A stretch of DNA of 64,000 nt from an uncultured bacterium (GTDB taxonomy: Bacteria > Bacteroidota > Ignavibacteria > UBA10030 > BY39). This document shows positions 53,885 through 64,000 of this stretch, one piece after another. The notes beneath the pieces are model-generated. The model was not told the origin of the DNA and made no database searches. It saw only the letters and a program-made list of their open reading frames with translations. The stretch covers positions 1-64,000 of the forward strand of contig CALCJK010000012.1 in NCBI GenBank assembly GCA_937967455.1. The letters run 5' to 3'. The position numbers were made by a program, and so were the translations under genes. The stretch's first letter is position 1, and each line of letters begins with the position of its first letter.

Positions 53885-55000
53885 ATGAGCTGGGATGTAT
53901 TAATAGGACAAAATAGAGTTAAAGAAATAATAAAAAAACAGTTAGAAAACCAAAGATTACCTCATGCTCTTTTATTTTATGGCCCTGAGGGAACTGGTAT
54001 GGATGTGGCAGCCATTCAGTTAGCTAAAATATTAAATTGTAAAAATGCAAAATTAGATTCATGTGATACATGTGAAGATTGCCTTAAAGTTAGAACACTT
54101 CAGCATCCAAATATTCAGCTAATATTTCCACTTCCTGTTGGTAAGAATGAACAGCCGGATGATTCACCTTATGATAAATTATCTGATGATGAATTAAAAG
54201 ATGTAATGAGCGAAATCGAAAAAAAATCTAATAATCCTTATCACCAAATTAATATAGATAAGGCTAATTTTATTAAAATCACAAGCATAAGAGAAATTAG
54301 AAAAAAAACATCTTTAACAATATTTAGCGAAGGGAAAAAAGTTGTTATTATATTTGATTCTGATAAAATGACAGATCAGGCTGCTAATGCTCTGTTAAAA
54401 ACACTTGAAGAGCCTATTGGGGATACAGTTCTTATACTTACAACATCAAATAAAGATGCTTTGTTGCCAACTATAATATCTCGTTGTCAATCAATTAGGT
54501 TTGATGAATTAACGCCCGAGGAGATCAGTATTGCACTTCAGCAAAAAGAGAATGTCGACTTACAACAGAGCAATATAATTGCGCGCCTTGCGAATGGAAG
54601 TTACTCTAGGGCTTTAGAATTGGTAAAATCCGATTTAAATGAGAGAAGGGATGAAGCTATTAATTTTATTGCTCAAATTCTTACAAACAATCCTTTTAAA
54701 ATTTCTCAAACGATTGAAAAAATTTCAAAAGATTACGATAGAGTAGCAATAGAACAAATGTTGTTATTGATGAAAATGTGGTTCAGAGATGTCTTGATTT
54801 TAAAAGAAGGTAGCCAAAAAATCATTAATCTTGATCAAAAAAGTAGAATAGAGAAATTTATAAATATCTACAAAACAATTAACTTTAATGAGATATTTGA
54901 GTTGTTGGACACAACACTTTCACTTCTTAGAAAAAATGTATATATTCATTTGATTATTTTCTCTTTAGTTATTAACTTAAAGAAAAAAATTTCATCTTAA
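53885..55000 (+). CDS. holB: DNA polymerase III delta-prime subunit
   Basis: Clamp-loader subunit of 371 residues. The AAA+ domain (about 1-210) has a degenerate P-loop, GPEGTGMD, lacking the catalytic Lys, as usual for delta-prime; a Cys4 zinc cluster lies at about 52-66 (DSCDTCEDC), and ISRCQSIRF holds the SRC motif. A C-terminal collar domain follows. holB-ricT(yaaT) is an order also known from Bacillus, supporting the call. Confidence 0.92.
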   Translation: MSWDVLIGQNRVKEIIKKQLENQRLPHALLFYGPEGTGMDVAAIQLAKILNCKNAKLDSCDTCEDCLKVRTLQHPNIQLIFPLPVGKNEQPDDSPYDKLSDDELKDVMSEIEKKSNNPYHQINIDKANFIKITSIREIRKKTSLTIFSEGKKVVIIFDSDKMTDQAANALLKTLEEPIGDTVLILTTSNKDALLPTIISRCQSIRFDELTPEEISIALQQKENVDLQQSNIIARLANGSYSRALELVKSDLNERRDEAINFIAQILTNNPFKISQTIEKISKDYDRVAIEQMLLLMKMWFRDVLILKEGSQKIINLDQKSRIEKFINIYKTINFNEIFELLDTTLSLLRKNVYIHLIIFSLVINLKKKISS

Positions 55001-55019
55001 ACTTGTTGAAAAGCAAAAA

Positions 55020-55868
55020 ATGAACGAAAATACTAATAAAAATGAACCTGAAAAAAAATCAGGAGATATCGATAAGCAATTGGGAGATATTAACGAATGT
55101 CAAAATTATGAATTACATCATAGCTTCAATCCAATAAACATAAACGAACTTGAAAATATAGACCCAAATGTAAAACTTGCATTGGTTAGATTTAAAGCAA
55201 ATAGATATAATTTCTATTGCATCGAACCTGGTTTAGAAATAAAAATTGATGATTATGTAATTGTTGAAGCAGAAAGAGGTATTGATCTTGGACAAGTAGC
55301 AGCTACAGGCGAACTTGCATTTATAAAATTACAGATTCGTAAATCATCTTGTGGAGAATTAAAAAAAATAATAAGAATTGCAAGTCAGGAAGAAATTGAA
55401 AAGTTGAAAGAAAACCGACAAAAAGAAGATATTACCTACAATATTGCACTTGAAAAAATATCTAAACATAATTTACCTATGAAACTTGTTGATGTTGAAT
55501 ATCAGCTGGATGTAAGTCGAATAACATTTTATTACACAGCTGATCATAGAATAGATTTCCGTGAATTAGTGAAGGATCTGGCACATATTTATCATACTAG
55601 AATTGAGATGCGTCAGATTGGTGTGAGAGATGAAACAAAAAGAATTGGTGGAATTGGAGTTTGCGGAAGGGAGCTTTGCTGCGCAAGCTGGCTTAATAAT
55701 TTTGAGAAAGTATCTGCTCAACATATTGTTTTGCAAGGTTTGGCTAATAATCCTTTAAAACTTGCAGGACAATGTAGTAGATTAAAATGTTGCCTTACTT
55801 TTGAAATTAATAATTACTTAAAAGACGAAATAAAGGATACGGATTTAAACATTGAAAAAGCAGTATAA
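55020..55868 (+). CDS. ricT: RicT/YaaT (PSP1-domain) protein
   Basis: Protein of 282 residues with the PSP1 domain, in which the cysteine-rich segment GVCGRELCCASWL (about 217-229) and GQCSRLKCCLTFE bind iron-sulfur clusters in Bacillus RicT. In Bacillus, RicA-RicF-RicT work with RNase Y in mRNA processing; a similar role here is inference. The N-terminus is Asn/Lys-rich and not conserved. Downstream metG begins in its last 17 bases. Confidence 0.9.
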   Translation: MNENTNKNEPEKKSGDIDKQLGDINECQNYELHHSFNPININELENIDPNVKLALVRFKANRYNFYCIEPGLEIKIDDYVIVEAERGIDLGQVAATGELAFIKLQIRKSSCGELKKIIRIASQEEIEKLKENRQKEDITYNIALEKISKHNLPMKLVDVEYQLDVSRITFYYTADHRIDFRELVKDLAHIYHTRIEMRQIGVRDETKRIGGIGVCGRELCCASWLNNFEKVSAQHIVLQGLANNPLKLAGQCSRLKCCLTFEINNYLKDEIKDTDLNIEKAV

Positions 55869-57903
55869 GAGAATATTAATAACAGCAGCCCTACCATATG
55901 CGAATGGAAAAATTCATTTAGGCCATCTAGCAGGTGCCTATTTGCCTGCCGATATTTATGCCAGATACCAGAGAGCAAAAAAGAAAGAAGTGGTTTTTAT
56001 ATGTGGTTCTGATGAGCATGGTGTACCAATTACTATCACTGCTGAAAATGAAAAAACCACACCTCAAAAAATAGTGGATAGATATCATGAATTAAATAAG
56101 CAAACCTTTGAAAAATTCGGGATGAGTTTTGATAATTACTCAAGAACATCTATACCACTTCATCATCAAACTGCCCAAGAATTTTTCTTAAAAATGTATA
56201 ATGCTGGCATACTTATAGAAAAAAAGGAAAAGCAATTGTATGATGAGAAAGTAAAGATGTTCTTGCCTGATAGGTATGTAGAAGGAACTTGCCCTAAATG
56301 TGGTGCAGAAGATGCGCGTGGTGATCAATGCGAAAAGTGTGGAACATTTTTAAGCCCAAATGAAATTATCAATCCAAGAAGCAAAATTACAGGCGAAACA
56401 CCTGTTCTAAAAGAAACATCTCACTGGTATTTCCCATTAGGTAAATATCAAAAAAGATTACAAGATTACATTAAAGAAAAAAATGAAGAAGACGGTTGGC
56501 GAGAGAATGTATTAAAATATTGTCAGACGTGGTTTAATGAAGGACTTCAGGATAGAGCTGTAACACGTGATTTGCAATGGGGTGTTCCTGTACCTATTGC
56601 AGGTTATGAAAATAAAGTGCTTTATGTATGGTTCGAGGCAGTATTAGGATACATCTCAAGCACAAAAGAATGGTCCTATAAACAAAATCATCAGAAGTGG
56701 AGAGAGTTTTGGTTGAGTGAAGATACAAAATATGTAGCTTTTATTGGTAAAGATAATGTTGTGTTTCATTGTATAGTTTTTCCAGCAATGTTGATGGCTT
56801 GGAATGACAATAGTGAAGATAAATATGTTTTGCCAACTAATGTACCTGCTAATGAATTTCTTAATCTTGAAGGCCAGAAATTTTCAAAAAGCAGGGGTTG
56901 GGGATTGTATGTTGATGAATTTTTAGAAAAATATCCGGCTGATTCATTGAGATATGCCTTAACTATAAATTTACCAGAAATGAGAGATTCTGATTTTTAT
57001 TGGTCTGATTTTCAAGCTCGCCATAATAATGAATTAGCAAATACTTTAGGGAATTTTGTTAACCGGACACTTACTTTTGTTCATAAAAATTACAATGGAA
57101 AAGTGCCTGCGATAGGAAAAATTTCTGAATTAGATGAAAATTTTATAAACGAAATGAGAAAAGCTCCAGAGATAATAGGAAATTTAATTGAGAAATATCG
57201 TTTTCGTGATGCAACTCTTGAAATGATGAACTTAGCAAGATTGGCAAATAAATACTTCAATGATGCTGAACCTTGGAAGACTTTGAAACAAGCTCCTGAT
57301 AGATGCAGTACAACAATTTACTTGTGCTTGAATGCAGTGAAAGCACTATCCATATTGTTCGAACCTGTTTTACCGTTCACTTCAAAAAAAATAAGAAAAA
57401 TGCTAAATTTAAAAGATAATTATTACTGGGATGATGCATCTGAACTAAGCATGAAATCAGGTGAACAAATTGGTGAAATTGAAATTCTCTTTAATAAAAT
57501 AGAAAATGAATTTATAAGCGAATCCAGTCAATTAATGTCCGAGGGACCTGTTATGACACAAGAAGTAATGCAAAAACAAACTGTTACGATTGAAGAATTT
57601 AAAAAATTAGATTTAAGAGTTGCTAAAGTTATAGAATGCGAAAAGGTTCAAAAATCAAATAAATTATTAAAGCTGCAAGTTAAAATTGGTAATGAAATTA
57701 AACAATTGGTTGCGGGAATTGCTCAACATTATCAACCTGAGGAGCTTGTCGGTAAAAATATTATTGTGGTGAAAAATCTACAGAAAACAAGTATTATGGG
57801 AATTGATTCCGAGGGTATGATGTTGGCGGCTTCAGATCAAAATGGTAAATTGGTATATATAACAACTTCCACCGATATTGAAGATGGTTCAATTGTAAAA
57901 TAA
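55852..57903 (+). CDS. metG: methionyl-tRNA synthetase
   Basis: MetG (683 residues) with HLGH (22-25), four zinc cysteines (C147, C150, C160, C163), KFSKS (343-347), an anticodon-binding helical domain, and a C-terminal tRNA-binding OB fold (about 570-683; LDLRVAKVIECEKVQKS) typical of dimeric MetG. The start is TTG at 55852, overlapping ricT by 17 bases; no ATG lies before the catalytic core. Confidence 0.97.
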   Translation: MKKQYKRILITAALPYANGKIHLGHLAGAYLPADIYARYQRAKKKEVVFICGSDEHGVPITITAENEKTTPQKIVDRYHELNKQTFEKFGMSFDNYSRTSIPLHHQTAQEFFLKMYNAGILIEKKEKQLYDEKVKMFLPDRYVEGTCPKCGAEDARGDQCEKCGTFLSPNEIINPRSKITGETPVLKETSHWYFPLGKYQKRLQDYIKEKNEEDGWRENVLKYCQTWFNEGLQDRAVTRDLQWGVPVPIAGYENKVLYVWFEAVLGYISSTKEWSYKQNHQKWREFWLSEDTKYVAFIGKDNVVFHCIVFPAMLMAWNDNSEDKYVLPTNVPANEFLNLEGQKFSKSRGWGLYVDEFLEKYPADSLRYALTINLPEMRDSDFYWSDFQARHNNELANTLGNFVNRTLTFVHKNYNGKVPAIGKISELDENFINEMRKAPEIIGNLIEKYRFRDATLEMMNLARLANKYFNDAEPWKTLKQAPDRCSTTIYLCLNAVKALSILFEPVLPFTSKKIRKMLNLKDNYYWDDASELSMKSGEQIGEIEILFNKIENEFISESSQLMSEGPVMTQEVMQKQTVTIEEFKKLDLRVAKVIECEKVQKSNKLLKLQVKIGNEIKQLVAGIAQHYQPEELVGKNIIVVKNLQKTSIMGIDSEGMMLAASDQNGKLVYITTSTDIEDGSIVK

Positions 57904-57913
57904 AAGAGTATAT

Positions 57914-58393
57914 ATGAATACTCTATCAGCAGTAGAAATAATTCAAACAATATTAGCTCCGGCTATAATGATCTCAAGTTGTGGTTTGATAATGTTGGGT
58001 TTGCAAAATCGTTACTCAAATATTGTGTCAAGAATAAGATCTTTAAATGATGAACGCCGGCGCTTGCAAAAGAAAATTTCATCAGATGAAAATCTGGAAT
58101 ATTCTGAAAATGTACGCTTTCATAGTATAAGAAAACAAATTAATGAGCTTTCCAGCAGGTCTCTACTAATAAGAAATGCAATATTCTTCGAAATCTTAGC
58201 AGTTTTGTTTTTCGTGTTAGCTTGTTTACTAATTGGATTGTATTTTATTTACGCCAATGAATTCACGCAGATGTTGCCACTAATTTCATTTTTATTAGGC
58301 ATGATTTCGGTTTTTGTCGGATTAACATTCTTTGGGATAGAGATACTTAGAGCTTATAAAGTAGTACAAATTGAAATTATTGCGGAGGAATAA
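57914..58393 (+). CDS. DUF2721 membrane protein
   Basis: Protein of 159 residues with a first membrane segment near 10-28, an Arg/Lys-rich cytoplasmic coil (about 30-80, RIRSLNDERRRLQKKI), and two further membrane helices (about 90-115 and 120-145). The arrangement fits DUF2721; function unknown. It lies between metG and the beta-helix gene. Confidence 0.85.
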   Translation: MNTLSAVEIIQTILAPAIMISSCGLIMLGLQNRYSNIVSRIRSLNDERRRLQKKISSDENLEYSENVRFHSIRKQINELSSRSLLIRNAIFFEILAVLFFVLACLLIGLYFIYANEFTQMLPLISFLLGMISVFVGLTFFGIEILRAYKVVQIEIIAEE

Positions 58394-59572
58394 ATGTATA
58401 GGTTTTTATATTCTCTAATAGTTACTATAGCTGTTTTCAGTATACTGAGTTCACAAAATAAAACTATTGAAGTTAGATATGGTGATAATATTCAAGATGT
58501 AATTAACAAATCTTTGGATGGGGATACAATATTAATTTATGAAGGAGATTATAGAGCAGTTCCACAATCTTTTGTAGAATTTGAATGTGGTAACTGTATC
58601 GATTCTTCAACAGAGGTTACAGCAACTTATGGCTTTATAGTGGACGGCAAGTCGTTGACGATAATAGGTAAAAATCCTTTTAAAACCAGAATAATAACCA
58701 ATGCTGGTTATGGATTTTTATTCTTGAACAGTAAAAATTCCACTATTGCAAATTTAACTATAACTGGAGGTAAACGTGATAGAGATCCAAATGCTACAGA
58801 TGGTGGTATAGTTGTAAAAAAAAGTGTGCTTAAGATTAAAAATGTAAATATTAAGGATAATGATAATACTTTACCTGATATTATTGTTGGGATTTGTGGA
58901 ATTGTTGGAAGAGAAAATTCTGAAATAATAGTAGAAAAGTGCGTGATAAGAAATAATAGCTGGGATGGTATTGCACTTTATAGAGGAAGTAAAGCAATAA
59001 TAATTGATAATATAATTGAACAGGGGAGAGGTGTTGGAATAGGGATAACTTGGGATTCTAAAGCAATTGTATATAATAATAGTGTTTCATATTACTGGAA
59101 AGGTATTGGTACTTTTGGTAAAGCCTATGCAAATGTTCAAAACAATTTGGTGTTTGAAAATTTAGGATGGGGAGTTGTAATATCTGGAGCTTCTTATATG
59201 GAATTGTTTAATAATGTGATCGATAAAAACGGAAATTGTGGTGTAGCACTCTGGGATAGTTCGGCTCAAGGTAAAATTTATAATAATATAATTTCAAATA
59301 ATGGTTGGCGTGATGAATGGGTTTGTCCGCAAGTTGGTTTCTGGATGAATGGTACAACTCAAAATTTAGATTTTCACCATAATAATGTAGTTAATAATAT
59401 AATGGGAGATTATCGCAACATAGAAAACTTAACAGGAAATGATGGTAATGTATCAGTTGAACCAGAATTTGATCAGAATTATAAATTGCCTGATAACTCA
59501 CCATTACTAAATCTTGGATATTCCCAAGAAAAATCCGGAAGTTTTAAAAGAAAACCAATTGGGAGAAAATAA
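58394..59572 (+). CDS. secreted right-handed beta-helix protein
   Basis: Protein of 392 residues, signal peptide about 1-20 and then VRYGDNIQDVINKSLDGDTILIYEGDY, the opening of the DUF1565/NosD-type helix family. Repeated NNIIxxN/xGxG strand-turns run to about residue 360. It could be a polysaccharide-binding or lyase-like surface protein; catalytic residues are not identifiable. No T9SS C-terminal sorting domain is visible. Confidence 0.78.
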   Translation: MYRFLYSLIVTIAVFSILSSQNKTIEVRYGDNIQDVINKSLDGDTILIYEGDYRAVPQSFVEFECGNCIDSSTEVTATYGFIVDGKSLTIIGKNPFKTRIITNAGYGFLFLNSKNSTIANLTITGGKRDRDPNATDGGIVVKKSVLKIKNVNIKDNDNTLPDIIVGICGIVGRENSEIIVEKCVIRNNSWDGIALYRGSKAIIIDNIIEQGRGVGIGITWDSKAIVYNNSVSYYWKGIGTFGKAYANVQNNLVFENLGWGVVISGASYMELFNNVIDKNGNCGVALWDSSAQGKIYNNIISNNGWRDEWVCPQVGFWMNGTTQNLDFHHNNVVNNIMGDYRNIENLTGNDGNVSVEPEFDQNYKLPDNSPLLNLGYSQEKSGSFKRKPIGRK

Positions 59573-59650
59573 TTGAAACTTTTGAATTTCGGCTCAACTC
59601 CAACTAAACAGTAATTAAGTAAATACTAAAGGAAGTTTAGCCGAATTGAA

Positions 59651-59686
59651 AAAGGGCAATCTATTTTGTGATTGCCCTTTTATTTG
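59651..59686. terminator. bidirectional rho-independent terminator
   Basis: AAAGGGCAATC (59651-59661) pairs perfectly with GATTGCCCTTT (59670-59680), with T-runs on both strands. On the plus strand it ends the beta-helix transcript; on the minus strand it ends the tRNA transcript. Confidence 0.92.
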
Positions 59687-59761
59687 TGGACGCTGCGGGG
59701 TTCGAACCTGCGACCTCCGCCTTGTAAGGGCGGCGCTCTGAACCAACTGAGCTAAGCGTCC
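59687..59761 (-). tRNA. tRNA-Val (UAC)
   Basis: 75 bases with a perfect 7-bp acceptor stem (GGACGCT/AGCGTCC), D arm TAGCTCAGTTGGTTC, anticodon loop CTTACAA giving UAC, and T arm with GGTTCGAAC. CCA is not encoded and must be added. It lies downstream of tRNA-Gly in the same minus-strand transcript. Confidence 0.96.
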
Positions 59762-59770
59762 AGAAATTTG

Positions 59771-59842
<72 letters not shown>

Positions 59843-59864
59843 TGATATCGAAAGAACCGCTTTT

Positions 59865-59893
59865 AATATAAAAAAAAGTTGCTTCATTTACAA
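59865..59893 (-). promoter_or_regulatory. promoter of the tRNA-Gly/Val transcript
   Basis: On the minus strand TTGTAA (59893-59888), 17 bases, then TATATT (59870-59865); the start would lie near 59858, about 16 bases before tRNA-Gly. Confidence 0.65.
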
Positions 59894-59987
59894 TTTTAAT
59901 GTCTTCCACAAATATTTCCTAATTTTATTTATATAAACAATTATTGGTTGTAATAATTCAACTATCAACATTTCAAAAAATGGAAAT

Positions 59988-60016
59988 TTGACTTTTTAAG
60001 AAAAATCCATTATATT
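59988..60016 (+). promoter_or_regulatory. sigma-70 promoter of groES-groEL
   Basis: TTGACT (59988-59993) and TATATT (60011-60016) are spaced 17 bases apart. The CIRCE operator follows immediately and covers the expected transcription start. Confidence 0.85.
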
Positions 60017-60017
60017 A

Positions 60018-60044
60018 TTAGCACTCAATTTAAAAGAGTGATAA
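60018..60044 (+). promoter_or_regulatory. CIRCE operator (HrcA binding site)
   Basis: TTAGCACTC (60018-60026), nine bases, then GAGTGATAA (60036-60044). The consensus right arm is GAGTGCTAA, so there is one mismatch. Its position just downstream of the -10 box lets HrcA block transcription of groESL until heat shock. hrcA is not in the window. Confidence 0.93.
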
Positions 60045-60088
60045 TAATTATTATTTATTTAAAATCAACAAATTAAGGAGGATATAAT

Positions 60089-60373
60089 ATGAAAATTAAA
60101 CCTTTAGCAGATCGAATAGTTATTAAACCTGAGGTTGCTGAAGAAAAAACAAAAGGCGGTATAATTTTGCCCGATACAGCTAAGGAAAAGCCCGTAATTG
60201 GTACAGTTGTAGCTGTTGGTCCGGGCAAAAAAACCGATGATGGTAAAATTATCCCAATGGATGTAAAAGTTGGTGATAAAGTTTTATATGGAAAATACTC
60301 TGGCACAGAGGTTACAATAGATGGTGAAGAGTATTTAATTATGCGTGAAAGTGATTTATTTGCAATTGTCTAA
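60089..60373 (+). CDS. groES: co-chaperonin GroES
   Basis: GroES (94 residues), the lid of the chaperonin. [14 protein letters not shown] at the N-terminus and the mobile loop [15 protein letters not shown] (about 20-34) are visible. AAGGAGG precedes the ATG. It is first in the groESL operon, controlled by CIRCE. Confidence 0.98.
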   Translation: MKIKPLADRIVIKPEVAEEKTKGGIILPDTAKEKPVIGTVVAVGPGKKTDDGKIIPMDVKVGDKVLYGKYSGTEVTIDGEEYLIMRESDLFAIV

Positions 60374-60391
60374 CAATAAAAAGGAGAATAG

Positions 60392-62020
<1,629 letters not shown>

Positions 62021-62042
62021 GAATTCAGTTTATGTGATTTTC

Positions 62043-62071
62043 AGCCCCATCTTTGATGGGGCTTTTTTTTT
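62043..62071 (+). terminator. rho-independent terminator behind groEL
   Basis: AGCCCCATC (62043-62051) pairs with GATGGGGCT (62055-62063), a three-base loop and an eight-T tract follow. Confidence 0.95.
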
Positions 62072-62124
62072 AATTAAACTTATCATAAATTGTTAATGTC
62101 TAAACTTCAGAAAAGCTTATATTA

Positions 62125-62679
62125 ATGCAAGAAAAGTCAGATTTTGAGTTAATATCGGAATTTAAAAACGGAAATCAAGAAGCTTTTAATCTGCTGGTCA
62201 GAAAATACCAGAAAAAAGTATACTGGATTGCTCGGAAAATGCTTGGAAATCACGATGATGCTGATGATGTTGTGCAGGATGTTTTTGTTAAAATTTTTAA
62301 AAGCTTAAAAGATTTTCGCAATGAATCCTCTTTCTATACTTGGGTGTATAGAATTACAGTTAATTTCTCAATATCTTTCTTGCGTCGTAAAAAAATGTTT
62401 GATTTAATAAAATTTGATGAAGCATTTCCAGCAACTTTAAAAGTAAATACAAACGATAATCCAATATTGAGTATTGAAAATCAAGAAATGAATACAATCA
62501 TAGAACAAGCAATAGCACAACTACCTAATAAACAGAAAAAAGTATTTATTCTACGGTATTATAATGAATTACCTTACGAAGAGATATCAAAAATACTAAA
62601 AACGTCTGTTGGCGGTTTAAAAGCAAATTATTTCCACGCTTTGAAAAATATAAAAAAATATTTGGACAAAGAATTATGA
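62125..62679 (+). CDS. ECF-type RNA polymerase sigma factor
   Basis: Sigma factor of 184 residues with region 2 (about 20-90; DADDVVQDVFVKIFKSL, FYTWVYRITVN) and region 4 (about 120-182; LPNKQKKVFILRYYNELPYEEIS). Group: ECF, unclassified. It overlaps the next gene by 4 bases; that gene encodes a zinc-ligand membrane protein, the usual anti-sigma partner. No promoter of its own could be picked out in the 53 bases after the terminator. Confidence 0.92.
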   Translation: MQEKSDFELISEFKNGNQEAFNLLVRKYQKKVYWIARKMLGNHDDADDVVQDVFVKIFKSLKDFRNESSFYTWVYRITVNFSISFLRRKKMFDLIKFDEAFPATLKVNTNDNPILSIENQEMNTIIEQAIAQLPNKQKKVFILRYYNELPYEEISKILKTSVGGLKANYFHALKNIKKYLDKEL

Positions 62680-63272
62680 AATGTAATAAAAAATTTCTTC
62701 TACCAGACTTTATACAGGGCAAACTATCTCAAATAGAATCAACTATTTTAAGAGAGCATATTGATAAATGTAAAATTTGTACTTATGAATATAAAAACCT
62801 CAAATCAATTTTGAATAAACTTGAAAATGAAAATCAAAAGGAACCGGATGAGACCTATTGGATTAATCTATTACCAAATATTTATCAAAAAATTAGTTCT
62901 AAAAAATTTAATTATTATCAAAAATATTTTCCGCAAATTGTAGGTTCTGCTGTTATCCTGATCTTTATTGCATTATTAATAGTTAAACTATTTAATTACA
63001 ATTGGTATAATGAAGAATTTCCCAAAAATGCAGAAATTCTAACTTTATTAGATAGTGTTGATCAAGATGGGATATTTTTATATAATGAAAATAACATCTC
63101 TGATAAATATGCTTATAATAATTCGGATGATTTTGTGTTAAAAAGTATTATTTTAACAAGTAATAATGTTGAAGAGTTATATAAAGAAAATATAACAATA
63201 CATGAATTGAAAGATGAAGAGCTTAATTATTTATTGTCCTATTTAAATGAAGAAAAAAAATATAAGAGGTAA
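62676..63272 (+). CDS. putative anti-sigma factor with zinc-finger motif
   Basis: Protein of 198 residues. The N-terminal HIDKCKIC gives H28, C32 and C35 of the zf-HC2/ZAS motif (with a Cys at position 3), a membrane helix covers about 88-106, and the extracytoplasmic part is Asn/Asp/Glu-rich. It probably sequesters the sigma factor at the membrane until a signal arrives. Low similarity beyond the motif makes the call partly contextual. Confidence 0.8.
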   Translation: MKCNKKFLLPDFIQGKLSQIESTILREHIDKCKICTYEYKNLKSILNKLENENQKEPDETYWINLLPNIYQKISSKKFNYYQKYFPQIVGSAVILIFIALLIVKLFNYNWYNEEFPKNAEILTLLDSVDQDGIFLYNENNISDKYAYNNSDDFVLKSIILTSNNVEELYKENITIHELKDEELNYLLSYLNEEKKYKR

Positions 63273-63275
63273 AAA

Positions 63276-63791
63276 ATGAAAAGAATCACTATAATAACAA
63301 TTACAATTTTTTTGTTATTAAGCCAATTAAGTAATGCTCAGATCCATGAAAGACCTTTTGGTCCTGCACCAGAAAGGATAGAAAAGTATAAAAAGCTAAG
63401 ATTAATCGAGGAATTAAATTTATCGGACGAAACAGCTATACGATTTTCTAAATTATATAATGCACATCTGGATAGTCTTAGAGAAATTCGCAGAAAGATG
63501 GATGAGTATCAAAATGATCTTGGGATATATCTTGAGAAAGGTAAGTATTATCAGGATAGAGGTAATGAATACAATAAGTATCTTAAAGATTTTAGAAAAA
63601 TTTTAAAGGATTATGAAGATTGCCAGAAGAAATTTTGGGAGACCAACAAAAATTATACGGAAAAGCTTAAACAGCTGTTAAATGAAGAACAACTTGCTAA
63701 GTATTATTTATTTGAAAAAAAGTTCAATAAGGAATTGCGTGATGCGCTGGATCAATTGCGAGAGAATATGCCTAAACGAAGGATGAGGTAA
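63276..63791 (+). CDS. Spy/CpxP-like periplasmic protein
   Basis: Protein of 171 residues, signal peptide about 1-21 (ending LSNAQ), then a helical Glu/Lys-rich body (about 30-165) with an LSDE..RFSKLY segment and LLNEEQLAKYYLFE, similar to LTXXQ/Spy-like proteins often found with sigma/anti-sigma pairs. It may sense or buffer misfolded envelope proteins for the ECF pathway. Canonical LTxxQ is only approximate (LNEEQ), so the family call is moderate. Confidence 0.65.
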   Translation: MKRITIITITIFLLLSQLSNAQIHERPFGPAPERIEKYKKLRLIEELNLSDETAIRFSKLYNAHLDSLREIRRKMDEYQNDLGIYLEKGKYYQDRGNEYNKYLKDFRKILKDYEDCQKKFWETNKNYTEKLKQLLNEEQLAKYYLFEKKFNKELRDALDQLRENMPKRRMR

Positions 63792-63793
63792 TT

Positions 63794-64000
63794 GTGAAGT
63801 CTATTTATCTGGATTATGCAGCCACAACGCCGCTTGATCCTGAAGTGTTTGAAGTAATGAAGATTTATTTTTTAGATAAGTTTGGGAATGCTTCCTCAAT
63901 TCATAGATACGGACAAATAGCTAAAGCTGCATTGGAAGAAAGTAGACTAAGTATTGCCAAGTTAATAGGTGCAAAACCTGGAGAATTTTATTTTGTAAGT
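63794..64000 (+). CDS. cysteine desulfurase, N-terminal part (cut by window end)
   Basis: A GTG at 63794, preceded by GAGG about 6 bases upstream, opens a frame that runs off the window: 69 residues with YLDYAATTPLDPEV and FGNASSIHRYGQ, the N-terminal signature of NifS/IscS-type PLP cysteine desulfurases, which supply sulfur for Fe-S clusters and thio-tRNA. Which subtype cannot be told from this part. Confidence 0.9.
   Translation, partial: MKSIYLDYAATTPLDPEVFEVMKIYFLDKFGNASSIHRYGQIAKAALEESRLSIAKLIGAKPGEFYFVS

Noticed and set aside
53885-55000. holB as a damaged gene because the P-loop Lys is missing
   Set aside because: A degenerate P-loop is normal for the delta-prime subunit.

Overview
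The window is AT-rich bacterial chromosome with dense, operon-like gene packing, many ATGA-type overlaps and no integrated phage, CRISPR array or rRNA. Several features point to the FCB group and most likely to the Ignavibacteria/Chlorobi side of it: a type IX secretion pair (PorX-type regulator plus a giant SprA/Sov translocon), a DUF5686 barrel protein and a TonB receptor with carboxypeptidase-regulatory-like N-termini, an S46 dipeptidyl peptidase, and an hpf-hprK pair. Three strong promoters have the ordinary TTGACA/17/TATAAT layout rather than the TAnnTTTG type known from Bacteroidales, and clear Shine-Dalgarno sequences occur, which also argues against Bacteroidales. The taxonomic call is inference.

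Layout. Positions 1-257 hold a hairpin and a very small ORF at the window edge. From 19574 down to 258 everything is on the minus strand: S46 peptidase, sprA, porX, tsaE, tsaB, accD, panC, a GlmU-like nucleotidyltransferase, a small secreted protein, a LytR_C protein, rsfS, argS and a GH13 enzyme carrying a GH2-like domain. From 19714 to 30000 the plus strand carries a dicarboxylate-type transporter and a tight envelope operon, kdsA-kdsC-kdsD-lptC-ostA-like-lptB, which makes Kdo and exports LPS, followed by a DUF5686 barrel and rmuC. A short minus-strand pair (larB, terC/alx-like) lies at 30002-31711.

From 31919 to 43940 the plus strand carries lysS, a TonB-dependent receptor with two tandem paralogous small lipoproteins, a GH57 enzyme, a GT2 transferase, a CtpA-type protease, DUF3108, a gamma-carbonic anhydrase-like protein and an MBL-fold hydrolase. 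A cold-shock gene at 44193 has a consensus promoter and a roughly 210-nt leader with two long interleaved inverted repeats, capable of a pseudoknot or of switching between two folds. Then come an unrecognised gene, ybeY, smg-like, topA, xerC-like, hpf and hprK in one unit, an M23 peptidase, a very acidic DUF2795 protein, a BamA/TamA-like barrel, holB, ricT, metG, DUF2721 and a beta-helix protein.

The right end has two minus-strand tRNA genes (Val-UAC, Gly-CCC) with their own promoter and a shared bidirectional terminator, the groES-groEL operon under a CIRCE operator, an ECF sigma/anti-sigma/Spy-like cassette, and the start of a cysteine desulfurase gene cut by the window edge.

Most genes are housekeeping or envelope genes. 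The least explained and most promising items are the cold-shock leader with its 41-codon upstream ORF, the TonB receptor with paired paralogous lipoproteins, and the unrecognised gene that heads the ybeY-topA-hprK operon.
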